From NCBI GenBank assembly GCA_964467785.1, contig CAYXVB010000181.1, positions 1 through 7,335 of the forward strand: a stretch of 7,335 nucleotides of DNA. Direction: 5' to 3'. The position numbers and the translations under genes were made by a program. Source of the stretch: CAYXVB01 sp964467785. Its GTDB lineage: Bacteria > Bdellovibrionota > UBA1018. Shown here one piece after another: positions 1 through 6,270 of this stretch. The stretch's first letter is position 1. Each line of letters opens with the position of its first letter. The notes under the pieces were generated by a model that saw nothing but the letters and a program-made list of their open reading frames with translations, ran no database searches and was not told the DNA's origin.

Positions 1-606
1 GATTACGAAGTCAAAGGCGACTACCCCAAGTACGGCAACAACGACGACCGGGTCGACCAGATCGCCGTGGACGTGGTCAAGCGCTTTTCCGGCAAGCTCA
101 AACGCCAGCGCACCTACCGAAACTCGATTCCGACCCTCTCCGTGCTGACGATCACCTCTAACGTGGTCTACGGTAAAAAGACGGGCAACACTCCCGACGG
201 ACGACGCAAAGGCGAACCTTTCGCTCCGGGCGCCAACCCGATGCACGGCCGCGACACCCACGGGGCCGTCGCCTCGATGGCTTCCGTAGCCAAGATCCCC
301 TACTCGCATGCCAAGGATGGGATCTCGTACACGTTCTCCATCGTGCCCCGCGCCCTGGGCAAGACGCCGGAGGACCAGACCAAAAACCTGGTCGGCCTGC
401 TCGACGGCTACTTCCACGACGGCGGGCATCACATCAACGTCAACGTGCTGGACCGTGAGACGCTGCTGCGGGCGATGGATCATCCGGAGGAGTATCCACA
501 GCTGACGATCCGAGTTTCCGGCTACGCGGTCAACTTCATCAAGTTGACGCGTGAGCAGCAATTGGACGTGATCCGAAGGACCTTCCACGAGCGTGCCGTT
601 ATCTGA
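1..606 (+). CDS. pflB: Pyruvate formate-lyase (formate acetyltransferase), C-terminal 201 residues
   Basis: Glycyl-radical enzyme that converts pyruvate and CoA to acetyl-CoA and formate in anaerobic cytoplasmic metabolism. The frame is open from base 1, so the 5' part, including the catalytic cysteine pair, lies outside the window; family members are about 750 residues long. What is visible matches PflB closely: a YPKYGNNDDRVD segment near the start, TITSNVVYGKKTGNTPDGRR, NPMHGRD, AKDGISYTFSIVP, and the C-terminal glycyl-radical loop RVSGYAV, whose radical glycine is codon 520-522. Compared with my recollection of E. coli PflB, a few residues are missing in the GYFHDGGHHINVNV segment, as in many non-enteric homologues. 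The stop at 604-606 overlaps the start of pflA, which supplies the activating enzyme, so the two are very probably co-translated. The family is certain; the choice of pflB over a paralogue symbol is by similarity. Confidence 0.97.
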   Translation, partial: DYEVKGDYPKYGNNDDRVDQIAVDVVKRFSGKLKRQRTYRNSIPTLSVLTITSNVVYGKKTGNTPDGRRKGEPFAPGANPMHGRDTHGAVASMASVAKIPYSHAKDGISYTFSIVPRALGKTPEDQTKNLVGLLDGYFHDGGHHINVNVLDRETLLRAMDHPEEYPQLTIRVSGYAVNFIKLTREQQLDVIRRTFHERAVI

Positions 607-1354
607 GGAGACGTTCAGGCAAAGAGCGGAAGAGGGCCGCATCCACTCCATGGAAACCTGCGGCACGGTCGACGGGCCGGGGGTCCGGTTCGTGGTCTTT
701 CTGCAAGGATGCGCCCTCCGCTGCCTCTATTGCCATAATGCCGACACCAGGGATCCGAGCGGGGGACGGCGGATGTCCCCCGCGGATCTGCTTAGCGAGG
801 CCCTCAAATACCGATCCTACATGCGGCTTTCCGGCGGCGGCGTGACGGTCACCGGAGGAGAGCCGCTGCTCCAAGCGGAGTTCGTGGCCACTTTTTTCAA
901 GCTCTGCCGGCAGGAGGGCCTGCACACCGCACTGGACACTTCCGGGTTCTGTCCCCTCGATCGCGCGCGTCCCGCCTTAGACGCTTCGGACCTCGTGCTG
1001 CTCGACATCAAATCGATGGATCCAGACCTTCATCGACGCGTCACCGGTGCCTCACGCGAGCCGACGCTCGCGATCGCGCGCTATCTTTCGGAGATCAACA
1101 AACCCACCTGGATCCGCTTCGTACTGGTACCCAATCTGACGGACGCCCCGTCCAACATTGAGTCCACGGCCGAATTCATCGCCGGACTTCGCAACGTACA
1201 GAAGATCCAGGTGCTGCCTTTTCACAAGCTGGGTGAGTACAAATGGACCCAGATGGGCCTGTCCTATGACCTCAAGGATACGCCGATCCCGACGACGGAG
1301 CAGCTCGAGGCCGCCTGCGCGATCTTCAGAGCCAAAGGTCTCAAAGTCGAGTAA
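593..1354 (+). CDS. pflA: Pyruvate formate-lyase-activating enzyme (radical SAM)
   Basis: Uses S-adenosylmethionine and a 4Fe-4S cluster to abstract hydrogen from the radical glycine of PFL, switching it on under anaerobic conditions. The 253-residue product (E. coli 246) has the N-terminal GRIHSMETCGTVDGPGVRF block, the CxxxCxxC cluster motif at C40, C44 and C47 (CALRCLYCHN), the GGEP SAM-binding motif at 88-91, and LDTSG and LLDIKSMD strands downstream. I chose the GTG at 593 because the frame is closed by a stop at 569-571, this is the only start that keeps the conserved GRIHS block, and GAAGGA lies at 575-580 (12 nt spacer, slightly long). The next ATG, at 650, would cut into the conserved block. 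The start sits inside the last codons of pflB, which points to translational coupling and a fixed ratio of enzyme to activase. Confidence 0.96.
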   Translation: MPLSEETFRQRAEEGRIHSMETCGTVDGPGVRFVVFLQGCALRCLYCHNADTRDPSGGRRMSPADLLSEALKYRSYMRLSGGGVTVTGGEPLLQAEFVATFFKLCRQEGLHTALDTSGFCPLDRARPALDASDLVLLDIKSMDPDLHRRVTGASREPTLAIARYLSEINKPTWIRFVLVPNLTDAPSNIESTAEFIAGLRNVQKIQVLPFHKLGEYKWTQMGLSYDLKDTPIPTTEQLEAACAIFRAKGLKVE

Positions 1355-1366
1355 GATCAGACGGCC

Positions 1367-1753
1367 ATGTCGTCCACCCCCTCCTCGAAAGACACCCGAC
1401 TCGTCTATTCAACCGACCCCGAGCTCAACCGGAGATGCCCGAAGTGCCGGGAGCTTGTCTCCGAATGCGTCTGCGAACCGGAGATCGCCGAGAGCGAGGC
1501 CAAAGCCTCGAAGTTTGTCGCGCTGCTCCGGATCGAAAAGCAAGGACGTAGCGGCAAGACCGTGACCGTCATCGACCGCCTGCCCAAGAGCGAGGTTTTT
1601 CTCAAAAACCTGACTACTCTCCTCAAAAAGAAGTGCGGCTCCGGCGGGACCTATCTCATGGACGGACGCGACGGGGTCATCGAGATTCAGGGCGACAAGC
1701 GCGAGCTGATCCGCGCGGCGCTCACTAAGGAAAAGATCGCCTTCAAGGGCTGA
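1367..1753 (+). CDS. yciH: SUI1/YciH-family translation initiation factor-like protein with an N-terminal four-cysteine motif
   Basis: Bacterial homologue of eukaryotic eIF1 (SUI1 domain), thought to bind the small ribosomal subunit and influence start-site fidelity; its role in bacteria is not well settled. The 128-residue product starts with a RLVYSTD segment also found in E. coli YciH. Then come four cysteines, C24, C27, C34 and C36 (CPKCRELVSECVCE), spaced like a small zinc-binding knuckle, and a SUI1 domain from about residue 50 to 125. Domain signatures are GRSGKTVTVI, LLKKKCGSGG and DGVIEIQGDKRELI. The ATG at 1367 lies 12 nt after the pflA stop and has no clear Shine-Dalgarno, so it is probably translated by coupling within the pfl unit. 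The cysteine segment is absent from E. coli YciH as I recall it, though similar N-termini occur in other phyla. The family is clear, the function inferred. Confidence 0.93.
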   Translation: MSSTPSSKDTRLVYSTDPELNRRCPKCRELVSECVCEPEIAESEAKASKFVALLRIEKQGRSGKTVTVIDRLPKSEVFLKNLTTLLKKKCGSGGTYLMDGRDGVIEIQGDKRELIRAALTKEKIAFKG

Positions 1754-1756
1754 GCC

Positions 1757-1781
1757 GGGTCTGGCGTCAGAGCCTTGACCC
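1757..1781 (+). terminator. Weak hairpin just after the pfl-yciH unit
   Basis: GGGTC at 1757-1761 pairs with GACCC at 1777-1781, and inside it GGC at 1763-1765 pairs with GCC at 1772-1774, closing a 6-nt loop with a small internal bulge. It begins 4 nt after the yciH stop, the right place for a 3' hairpin. There is no T-run behind it (CCTTACGCGG follows), so it is not a classic intrinsic terminator. The rest of the 1754-1932 gap shows an AT-rich patch near 1830-1860 but no convincing -35/-10 pair. Confidence 0.3.
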
Positions 1782-1916
1782 CTTACGCGGCATCTCCGGT
1801 GCCGATCGCCCGCGGTCCCTCCACGCCGATTAATTACCCTGCATCAGTTCAAATTATTGGTGATCTTCGGTACCCCCCTTCCCGCGATTTGCACTATCCT
1901 GAAGATTAACGTCCCC

Positions 1917-1923
1917 GGGAGGG
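1917..1923 (+). promoter_or_regulatory. Shine-Dalgarno GGGAGGG that fixes the alaA start
   Basis: GGGAGGG ends directly against the ATG at 1924 but lies 9 nt before the ATG at 1933. The normal spacing therefore favours 1933 as the start of the aminotransferase. Confidence 0.75.
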
Positions 1924-1932
1924 ATGCTTCAG

Positions 1933-3156
1933 ATGTCCAAAAACCCGTTCAAAAAGTCCTCGAAGCTCAATAACGTCTGCTACGACATCCGCGGTCCGGT
2001 TCTCGACATCGCCAGGCGCATGGAGGACGAAGGCCACAAGATCATGAAGCTCAATATCGGAAATCTCGCCGTATTTGGCTTCGACTCGCCCGAGGAAATC
2101 CGCCAGGACATGATCCGCAACCTGTCCAATGCCGCCGGCTACTCCGAGTCCAAGGGCATCTTCCCGGCGCGCAAGGCGATCATGCACTATTGCCAGCAAA
2201 AAGGGATCAAAGGCGTCACCCTCGAGGACATCTATGTCGGCAACGGCGTCTCCGAGCTGATTGTTCTGGCCATGAACGCGCTGCTCGACACCGGCGACGA
2301 AGTCCTCGTCCCCACCCCGGATTACCCACTCTGGACCGCCGCCGTCACCCTCTCGGGCGGGACCGCGCGCCACTACCTGCTGGACGAAGGCAACGGCTGG
2401 CTCCCCGACCTCGACGACATCCGCGCCAAGATCACCCCCCGCACCCGCGCCATCGTGATCATCAACCCCAACAACCCGACCGGTGCGGTTTATCCCGCGG
2501 AGGTGCTGCGCGAGATCGTGGAGATCGCCCGCCAGCATGACCTGATCCTTTACTCGGACGAAGTTTACGACAAGGTCCTTTACGACGGCATCACCCACAC
2601 CTCGATCGCCTCGCTCTCAGAGGACGTCCTGACGGTGACCTTCAACGGCCTCTCCAAGAACTATCGCTCCTGCGGCTATCGCGCCGGTTGGATGATCCTC
2701 TCCGGTGCCAAGGCGCGCGCGCGCGATTACATCGAAGGGCTCGATATGCTTTCCTCGATGCGCCTCTGCGCCAATGTCCCCGGCCAGTATGCGATCCAGA
2801 CCGCGCTCGGCGGCTATCAGAGCATCGACGATCTCGTCGCGCCCGGCGGGCGCATGCGCCGCCAACGGGATCTCGCCTATGAGCTGATCACGCAGATTCC
2901 GGGCGTCACCTGCGTCAAACCGCAGGCCACTCTCTACATGTTCCCGCGACTCGATCCCAAGCTGTACCCTTTCCAAGACGACCAGAAATTCATCGCCGAA
3001 CTCCTGCAGGAGGAAAAGGTCCTGCTCGTCCAAGGCACGGGCTTCCACTGGCCGAAACCGGACCACTTCCGGTTGATCTTCCTTCCGCACGAGGAGGATC
3101 TCCGCGAAGCGATCACGGGTATCGGCAATTTCCTCGCGCGCAGACGCAAGAGCTGA
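1933..3156 (+). CDS. alaA: Pyridoxal-phosphate aminotransferase, AlaA type (glutamate-pyruvate, alanine synthesis)
   Basis: Class I/II fold-type I aminotransferase that transfers an amino group from glutamate to pyruvate to make alanine. The 407-residue product is close to E. coli AlaA (405 residues) over its whole length. Shared blocks include SSKLNNVCYDIRGPVL at 9-24, GNGVSEL at 103-109, DYPLWTAAVTLSGG, NPNNPTGAVY from 178, and SDEVYD at 208-213. Also present are the PLP lysine K242 (codon 2656-2658, in FNGLSKNYR), MRLCANVPGQYAIQTALGGYQS, and a carboxylate-binding arginine at R380. I start it at ATG 1933 rather than 1924 because of the Shine-Dalgarno spacing and the length match. It stands alone, 179 nt after yciH, with no partner gene. 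A related specificity (valine or another 2-oxo acid) cannot be excluded, but AlaA is clearly the nearest known relative. Confidence 0.93.
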   Translation: MSKNPFKKSSKLNNVCYDIRGPVLDIARRMEDEGHKIMKLNIGNLAVFGFDSPEEIRQDMIRNLSNAAGYSESKGIFPARKAIMHYCQQKGIKGVTLEDIYVGNGVSELIVLAMNALLDTGDEVLVPTPDYPLWTAAVTLSGGTARHYLLDEGNGWLPDLDDIRAKITPRTRAIVIINPNNPTGAVYPAEVLREIVEIARQHDLILYSDEVYDKVLYDGITHTSIASLSEDVLTVTFNGLSKNYRSCGYRAGWMILSGAKARARDYIEGLDMLSSMRLCANVPGQYAIQTALGGYQSIDDLVAPGGRMRRQRDLAYELITQIPGVTCVKPQATLYMFPRLDPKLYPFQDDQKFIAELLQEEKVLLVQGTGFHWPKPDHFRLIFLPHEEDLREAITGIGNFLARRRKS

Positions 3157-3167
3157 GCGGTACCGGC

Positions 3168-3215
3168 CGCCGATCTTCATGTTTGAACTTTCCCACAGCT
3201 TGTAGTGAATCGGCG
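3168..3215. repeat. Inverted repeat CGCCGAT...ATCGGCG behind alaA
   Basis: CGCCGAT at 3168-3174 is the exact reverse complement of ATCGGCG at 3209-3215, separated by 34 nt. It lies 12 nt after the alaA stop. It could close a long 3' stem-loop, but it has no T-run and a loose interior, so it may be chance. I found no other signal between 3157 and the ribosome site at 3308. Confidence 0.25.
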
Positions 3216-3307
3216 ACACCGTCTCAGAACGTCTCGGCGTTGAACCTCAGTGATTTCAAAGAAACCCCTCCTGGCTTCGTCTTTGCTCTTGAGCCGGATT
3301 CGCGCCT

Positions 3308-3314
3308 GAGAAGG
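3308..3314 (+). promoter_or_regulatory. Ribosome binding site of the small ORF
   Basis: GAGAAGG lies 8 nt before the ATG at 3323. This good motif at ideal spacing is the main reason to treat the small ORF as translated. Confidence 0.55.
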
Positions 3315-3322
3315 TTGTATCT

Positions 3323-3508
3323 ATGAAAGCCCTGATTCTGAAATTCGTCGTTCCCACCCTTATCCTGACCGCTATCGTTCTTCTCGAAGAATGCGGCAAA
3401 CCCAAGCCGGGCGACAACACGGATGGGAAAAACCACCTACACCTTTTCGATTCCTTCCATGCTAGAATGGAAAAGCAGCTTTTACCTTCGGAGAACGATT
3501 GGACTTGA
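3323..3508 (+). CDS. Small membrane-anchored or exported protein, unknown function (61 aa)
   Basis: I do not recognise this protein. The 61-residue product begins MKALILKFVV, continues as one hydrophobic segment to about residue 21, then has a single cysteine C24 followed by a polar tail (GKPKPGDNTDGKN and onward). The layout is that of a lipoprotein signal peptide, but the residues before the cysteine are LEEC, which breaks the usual lipobox because acidic residues sit at -1 and -2. It may be a single-pass small membrane protein, an exported peptide, or the remains of a longer lipoprotein gene cut short by the TGA at 3506-3508. Support comes from the ribosome site at 3308-3314. It lies between alaA and the convergent tag gene, in DNA that looks less G+C-rich than its neighbours. 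If it is not a gene, the 443 nt from 3157 to 3599 hold only weak repeats. Confidence 0.5.
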   Translation: MKALILKFVVPTLILTAIVLLEECGKPKPGDNTDGKNHLHLFDSFHARMEKQLLPSENDWT

Positions 3509-3541
3509 CGATCGAGTTCAGTTCCCGACGTACCCAAGTCA

Positions 3542-3561
3542 AATTCGCGACTCTTCGAATT
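3542..3561. repeat. Small inverted repeat between convergent genes
   Basis: AATTCG at 3542-3547 and CGAATT at 3556-3561 are exact reverse complements with an 8-nt loop. A second short hairpin, GATCG-AAC-CGATC, lies at 3570-3582. They fall in the 91-nt gap between the ends of the small ORF and tag, where a two-way terminator would be expected. Both stems are short and no flanking T-run is obvious, so this is only a possible terminator region. Confidence 0.25.
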
Positions 3562-3599
3562 CCGCTGAAGATCGAACCGATCAAGCGTAACTAAAGCTT

Positions 3600-4172
3600 T
3601 CACCTCTTCGGCGCGAGGTAGCAATCGGCAGCATGGTCATTGACCAGCCCACACGCCTGCATGAACGCGTAGCAAATGGTCGATCCGACAAAGCGGAAAC
3701 CGCGCTTCTTGAGCGCCTTGCTCATCGCGTCCGACTCCCCGGTGCGGGCTGGCAGGTGCTCGAGACCCTTACGAGGGATCACGATCGGCTTTCCGCCCAC
3801 GAACTGCCAGATATAGCGGTCAAAACTTCCGAATTCCTTCTGAACTTCCAAGAACGCGCGGGCATTGTCCACGGCTGACTCGATCTTAAGTCGGTTGCGG
3901 ACAATCCCCTCGTCTTTCATCAGGGCGGCTTTTTTCGCCGCGTCGAACTTCGCGACTTTCTTCGGATCAAAACCGGCGAACGCCTTGCGATAGTTCTCCC
4001 TCTTTTTCAAGATCGTAGTCCACGACAAGCCCGCCTGGGCTCCTTCGAGGATCAAAAACTCGAACAAGACCCGGTCGTCGTGAACGGGCCTTCCCCACTC
4101 TTGATCGTGATAATCCTCGTTGAGAGGATCTGCGGCCCAACGGCAACGGGTCTTCATCTTCTTTTCGCTCAT
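3600..4172 (-). CDS. tag: DNA-3-methyladenine glycosylase I
   Basis: Base-excision repair enzyme that removes 3-methyladenine from alkylated DNA in the cytoplasm. The 190-residue product (E. coli Tag 187) matches the family throughout: RCRWAADPLNEDYHDQEWG, FEFLILEGAQAGLSW, ILKKRENYRKAF, SKALKKRGFRFVGSTICY and FMQACGLVNDH. The zinc ligands of this HhH-like enzyme are present as C10, H22, H180 and C184. The base-pocket residues appear as Y21, W26, E43 and W51, by alignment with E. coli Y16, W21, E38 and W46. I start it at the ATG whose first base is 4172. The frame stays open upstream to 4343, but that extension has no Tag similarity. ATG 4157 (185 aa) is an alternative. No clear Shine-Dalgarno precedes either. 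It is divergent from the lipoprotein gene and convergent with the small ORF. Confidence 0.96.
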   Translation of the reverse strand: MSEKKMKTRCRWAADPLNEDYHDQEWGRPVHDDRVLFEFLILEGAQAGLSWTTILKKRENYRKAFAGFDPKKVAKFDAAKKAALMKDEGIVRNRLKIESAVDNARAFLEVQKEFGSFDRYIWQFVGGKPIVIPRKGLEHLPARTGESDAMSKALKKRGFRFVGSTICYAFMQACGLVNDHAADCYLAPKR

Positions 4173-4178
4173 GGTTCT

Positions 4179-4184
4179 TCTATA
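4179..4184 (-). promoter_or_regulatory. Possible -10 element of tag
   Basis: On the minus strand the sequence just before the tag ATG reads TATAGAAGAACC then ATG. TATAGA matches four of six bases of the -10 consensus and ends 6 nt before the start codon. I saw no good -35 element 16-18 nt upstream. If real, the transcript would begin at or beside the ATG, giving a leaderless mRNA, which would explain the missing Shine-Dalgarno. Confidence 0.25.
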
Positions 4185-4263
4185 AACCAATCCCTCTCCG
4201 TAGGCGAATTCCATCACCCGCTGTGGGCGCTTCCCGACATTCGGAACCTCTCGAATCAAGAAA

Positions 4264-4296
4264 GGTCCATGTTTCCAAGCCTGGAAACACTGGATC
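4264..4296. repeat. Strong imperfect hairpin or operator-like palindrome between tag and the lipoprotein gene
   Basis: TGTTTCCA at 4270-4277 and TGGAAACA at 4282-4289 are perfect 8-base complements around the 4-nt loop AGCC. The pairing continues outward as TCCA (4266-4269) with TGGA (4291-4294), with one bulged C at 4290, and then a G-T and a G-C pair. It lies 36 nt before the ribosome site of the lipoprotein gene and about 90 nt in front of tag. It could be a 5' leader stem, a terminator-like stop between divergent genes (no T-run seen), or a protein-binding palindrome. Confidence 0.5.
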
Positions 4297-4332
4297 GCCT
4301 CTTGCTCCCGGTGGGCCACCAAACAACCTGAC

Positions 4333-4339
4333 AAAGGAG
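4333..4339 (+). promoter_or_regulatory. Shine-Dalgarno that fixes the GTG start of the lipoprotein gene
   Basis: AAAGGAG lies 6 nt before the GTG at 4346. It is the best ribosome site in the region and selects this GTG over start codons further upstream (4223) or downstream (ATG 4376). Confidence 0.8.
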
Positions 4340-4345
4340 TCATTT

Positions 4346-6262
4346 GTGATCGCCAGAAAAAATCGGATCGACCCTATGGTGCTGGCAGCAATCTACCTGA
4401 GCGCTTGTAGCCCCTCCAAGGGACCGGAAAACGTCGACGCGTCTTCCGCCTCGAAACAGCCAGGAAAGACGGAGTGGACAGTCCAGGAGTTAACTGCTCC
4501 CAGTGGCGCGGTCAAGGCGACGGTCAGCGTCCGATCGAACGAGGCCATCGAAGGGCTCAAAAGGACCTATCGCCAGAGCGCCCTGATTCCGGTGCCAGTC
4601 GACCCCAAGTACAACGTCCAGCTCTTCAGAATCCGTGGCTCTGAAAACGCGGATTCCACGATTTACATCGCTCCCCGACTCTTTGCCTATGGCAGCGCCC
4701 AGCGGGGATCGGTCGCGCCGCAGGACAATCGCGACGGTACCGTGAGCCTGTCATTTCCCCTGGCACTGATCGATGGTGGACGGGAAAACATCAAAGGCGC
4801 CGATGACAAGCTCGAGGTCCCCGTGCCCAAAGAGCTGCGGATCCAAGATATCGACGCGCTCCGCAAAGAGCTCAACGAACGCTTCCAAAAGCCCCAGGTG
4901 CTCTCCGGCATGCCCGGATGCCCGAGTCGCATCACCCTGACCGTGAATGATCGCGCCTATGACGCAACTCCAAAGGGAATGAGCGATTCAAACTTCTGCC
5001 AGCTCAACCAGGCCATTCAGGCCCCCCTGCGCGTCACCCTGGAGGATGCTCGCTTTATTTTCCAAGAAGCGCTCTACGCCGGCGCGGTCAAGGCGCAGGC
5101 CACTTTCGAAACCGAAGTCCCGTTCATCATCTCCTCGGTCAAAGTCCGTTTCGACAAACGCAAGGTATTCCAGGATCTCAATGCCTCATTGAACGTCCAT
5201 GCCGGACCCTTCGCGGATGTCGACATCAAGATCCGATTGACTCAAATCCTTCAGCGCCAGGCCATGGGGATGGACATCCAGGGCGCCATCACTCCCGCGG
5301 TAGAATCAGCCGTGAAACAAGCCACCGCCCTCTTTTTTGAACCGTTCCGTCCCGAACCCGGCCAAAATCTCCCAGCCTGTAAAGACGCTACGGTCTGCCT
5401 GCGAATCAATTACGCGCGAACTCATGAGGAGGGGAGCTTCGATTTTGAATGGAACAACACCGCAAACGCGCTGACCGGACAACACTATACGACCTGGGCC
5501 ACGATGCAGCCGGTCCAGGACCGCGTGGTGATGATCGGAGGCGACAAGCGCCCCGCGCTCCGGAACGACGGAACCGATGACAAGGAAACCGGCCTCACAG
5601 TCGTCAACGGCACCCAATTGGAAATCACCCCTTCCGAACTCAAGGTTGAGCGTCCGGTCATGGGCAAAGCGACCTCCAGCAGATCCTCAAACGTGGTCTG
5701 CGCTCAAACAGGCTGGAGATACTCCGGCTGCCGCGGCGGCAAAGGCTGCTGGGAAGGCGGCGGGGCTGAGGACTCGAGGTATGAGGTCTGCCTCAAGCGC
5801 GAGGACCAATGGGTGGAGACGATCAGTTACGCCGACATGGAAAAGTCGTTCGACCCGATCCCCTCGCCAGTCGGCACTGTACCCCAGCTTTTCGAGGGAC
5901 TGGCCCTGCGCTTCCGTTGGACAAGCACCCGGACTGGCCAGCTCAAGGAATCCGTTTGCGCGGCCACTGCATTTCCTTACCATGGCGACGGTCGCTCGAT
6001 CCTTCTGACCCTCTCCAACATCCAAGGTTGTGAAATCTTCGGCGAAGATTCCAAAAACGGAGTGATGGTCCATCTCGTCAACAACATCCAGTTCCCGATC
6101 CGGTATCGCGTCGGTCGGGATTACCGTTACTGGGACGGGCGCTACGACAGTTCCCAGTCGCACGAGGAAGTATATCTGCCAGAGGTATACATTTCCGGAA
6201 CCATCTCCGTACGCGGCTTCGACATGATGGGAGTCTTCGCCAACACCGGCGTTAAGCGCTGA
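4346..6262 (+). CDS. Large predicted lipoprotein, unknown function (638 aa)
   Basis: I do not recognise a known domain. The product begins MIARKNRIDPMVLAAIYLSAC: a basic n-region (R4, K5, R7), a short hydrophobic stretch and an LSAC lipobox with C21 as the predicted lipidated residue. It is therefore probably exported and anchored in the envelope. A Ser/Asn/Lys-rich linker follows to about residue 42. The rest is mostly alternating polar and hydrophobic residues suggesting beta structure, with a likely helical stretch around DIDALRKELNERF. Ten further cysteines lie at 192, 218, 345, 351, 452, 462, 468, 482, 538 and 562. The even number and close pairs (345/351, 462/468) suggest disulfides. 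Residues 452-482 form a glycine- and cysteine-rich loop (SGCRGGKGCWEGGG). The frame is intact. The GTG start is set by AAAGGAG at 4333-4339; ATG 4376 would leave too short a signal peptide. The stop lies 8 nt from the convergent globin stop. Confidence 0.85.
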   Translation: MIARKNRIDPMVLAAIYLSACSPSKGPENVDASSASKQPGKTEWTVQELTAPSGAVKATVSVRSNEAIEGLKRTYRQSALIPVPVDPKYNVQLFRIRGSENADSTIYIAPRLFAYGSAQRGSVAPQDNRDGTVSLSFPLALIDGGRENIKGADDKLEVPVPKELRIQDIDALRKELNERFQKPQVLSGMPGCPSRITLTVNDRAYDATPKGMSDSNFCQLNQAIQAPLRVTLEDARFIFQEALYAGAVKAQATFETEVPFIISSVKVRFDKRKVFQDLNASLNVHAGPFADVDIKIRLTQILQRQAMGMDIQGAITPAVESAVKQATALFFEPFRPEPGQNLPACKDATVCLRINYARTHEEGSFDFEWNNTANALTGQHYTTWATMQPVQDRVVMIGGDKRPALRNDGTDDKETGLTVVNGTQLEITPSELKVERPVMGKATSSRSSNVVCAQTGWRYSGCRGGKGCWEGGGAEDSRYEVCLKREDQWVETISYADMEKSFDPIPSPVGTVPQLFEGLALRFRWTSTRTGQLKESVCAATAFPYHGDGRSILLTLSNIQGCEIFGEDSKNGVMVHLVNNIQFPIRYRVGRDYRYWDGRYDSSQSHEEVYLPEVYISGTISVRGFDMMGVFANTGVKR

Positions 6263-6270
6263 TGCCTCGA

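Noticed and set aside
1906..2598. Long open frame on the minus strand over alaA, and a similar one at 2617-3219
   Set aside because: These are antisense shadows of a strongly conserved aminotransferase gene, produced by its G+C-rich codon use. The residues look like low-complexity G/V/D-rich translation and match no family.
4310..4320. GGTGG-G-CCACC near the lipoprotein start as a hairpin
   Set aside because: The one-base centre cannot form a full RNA loop, and the arms are short G/C words that arise easily in this composition.
4173..4343. 57-residue upstream extension of the tag frame
   Set aside because: The frame is open, but the extra residues have no similarity to Tag, which normally begins just before the RCRW/RCGW segment. 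The extension also covers the divergent intergenic hairpin and the leader of the lipoprotein gene.
3600..4343. Plus-strand ORFs over tag (3633-3878, 4080-4331)
   Set aside because: They are antisense to a well-supported gene and have no motif or ribosome site.
4223..4345. 41-residue upstream extension of the lipoprotein frame
   Set aside because: It would bury the signal peptide and lipobox inside the protein. AAAGGAG at 4333-4339 with GTG 4346 gives a far better start.
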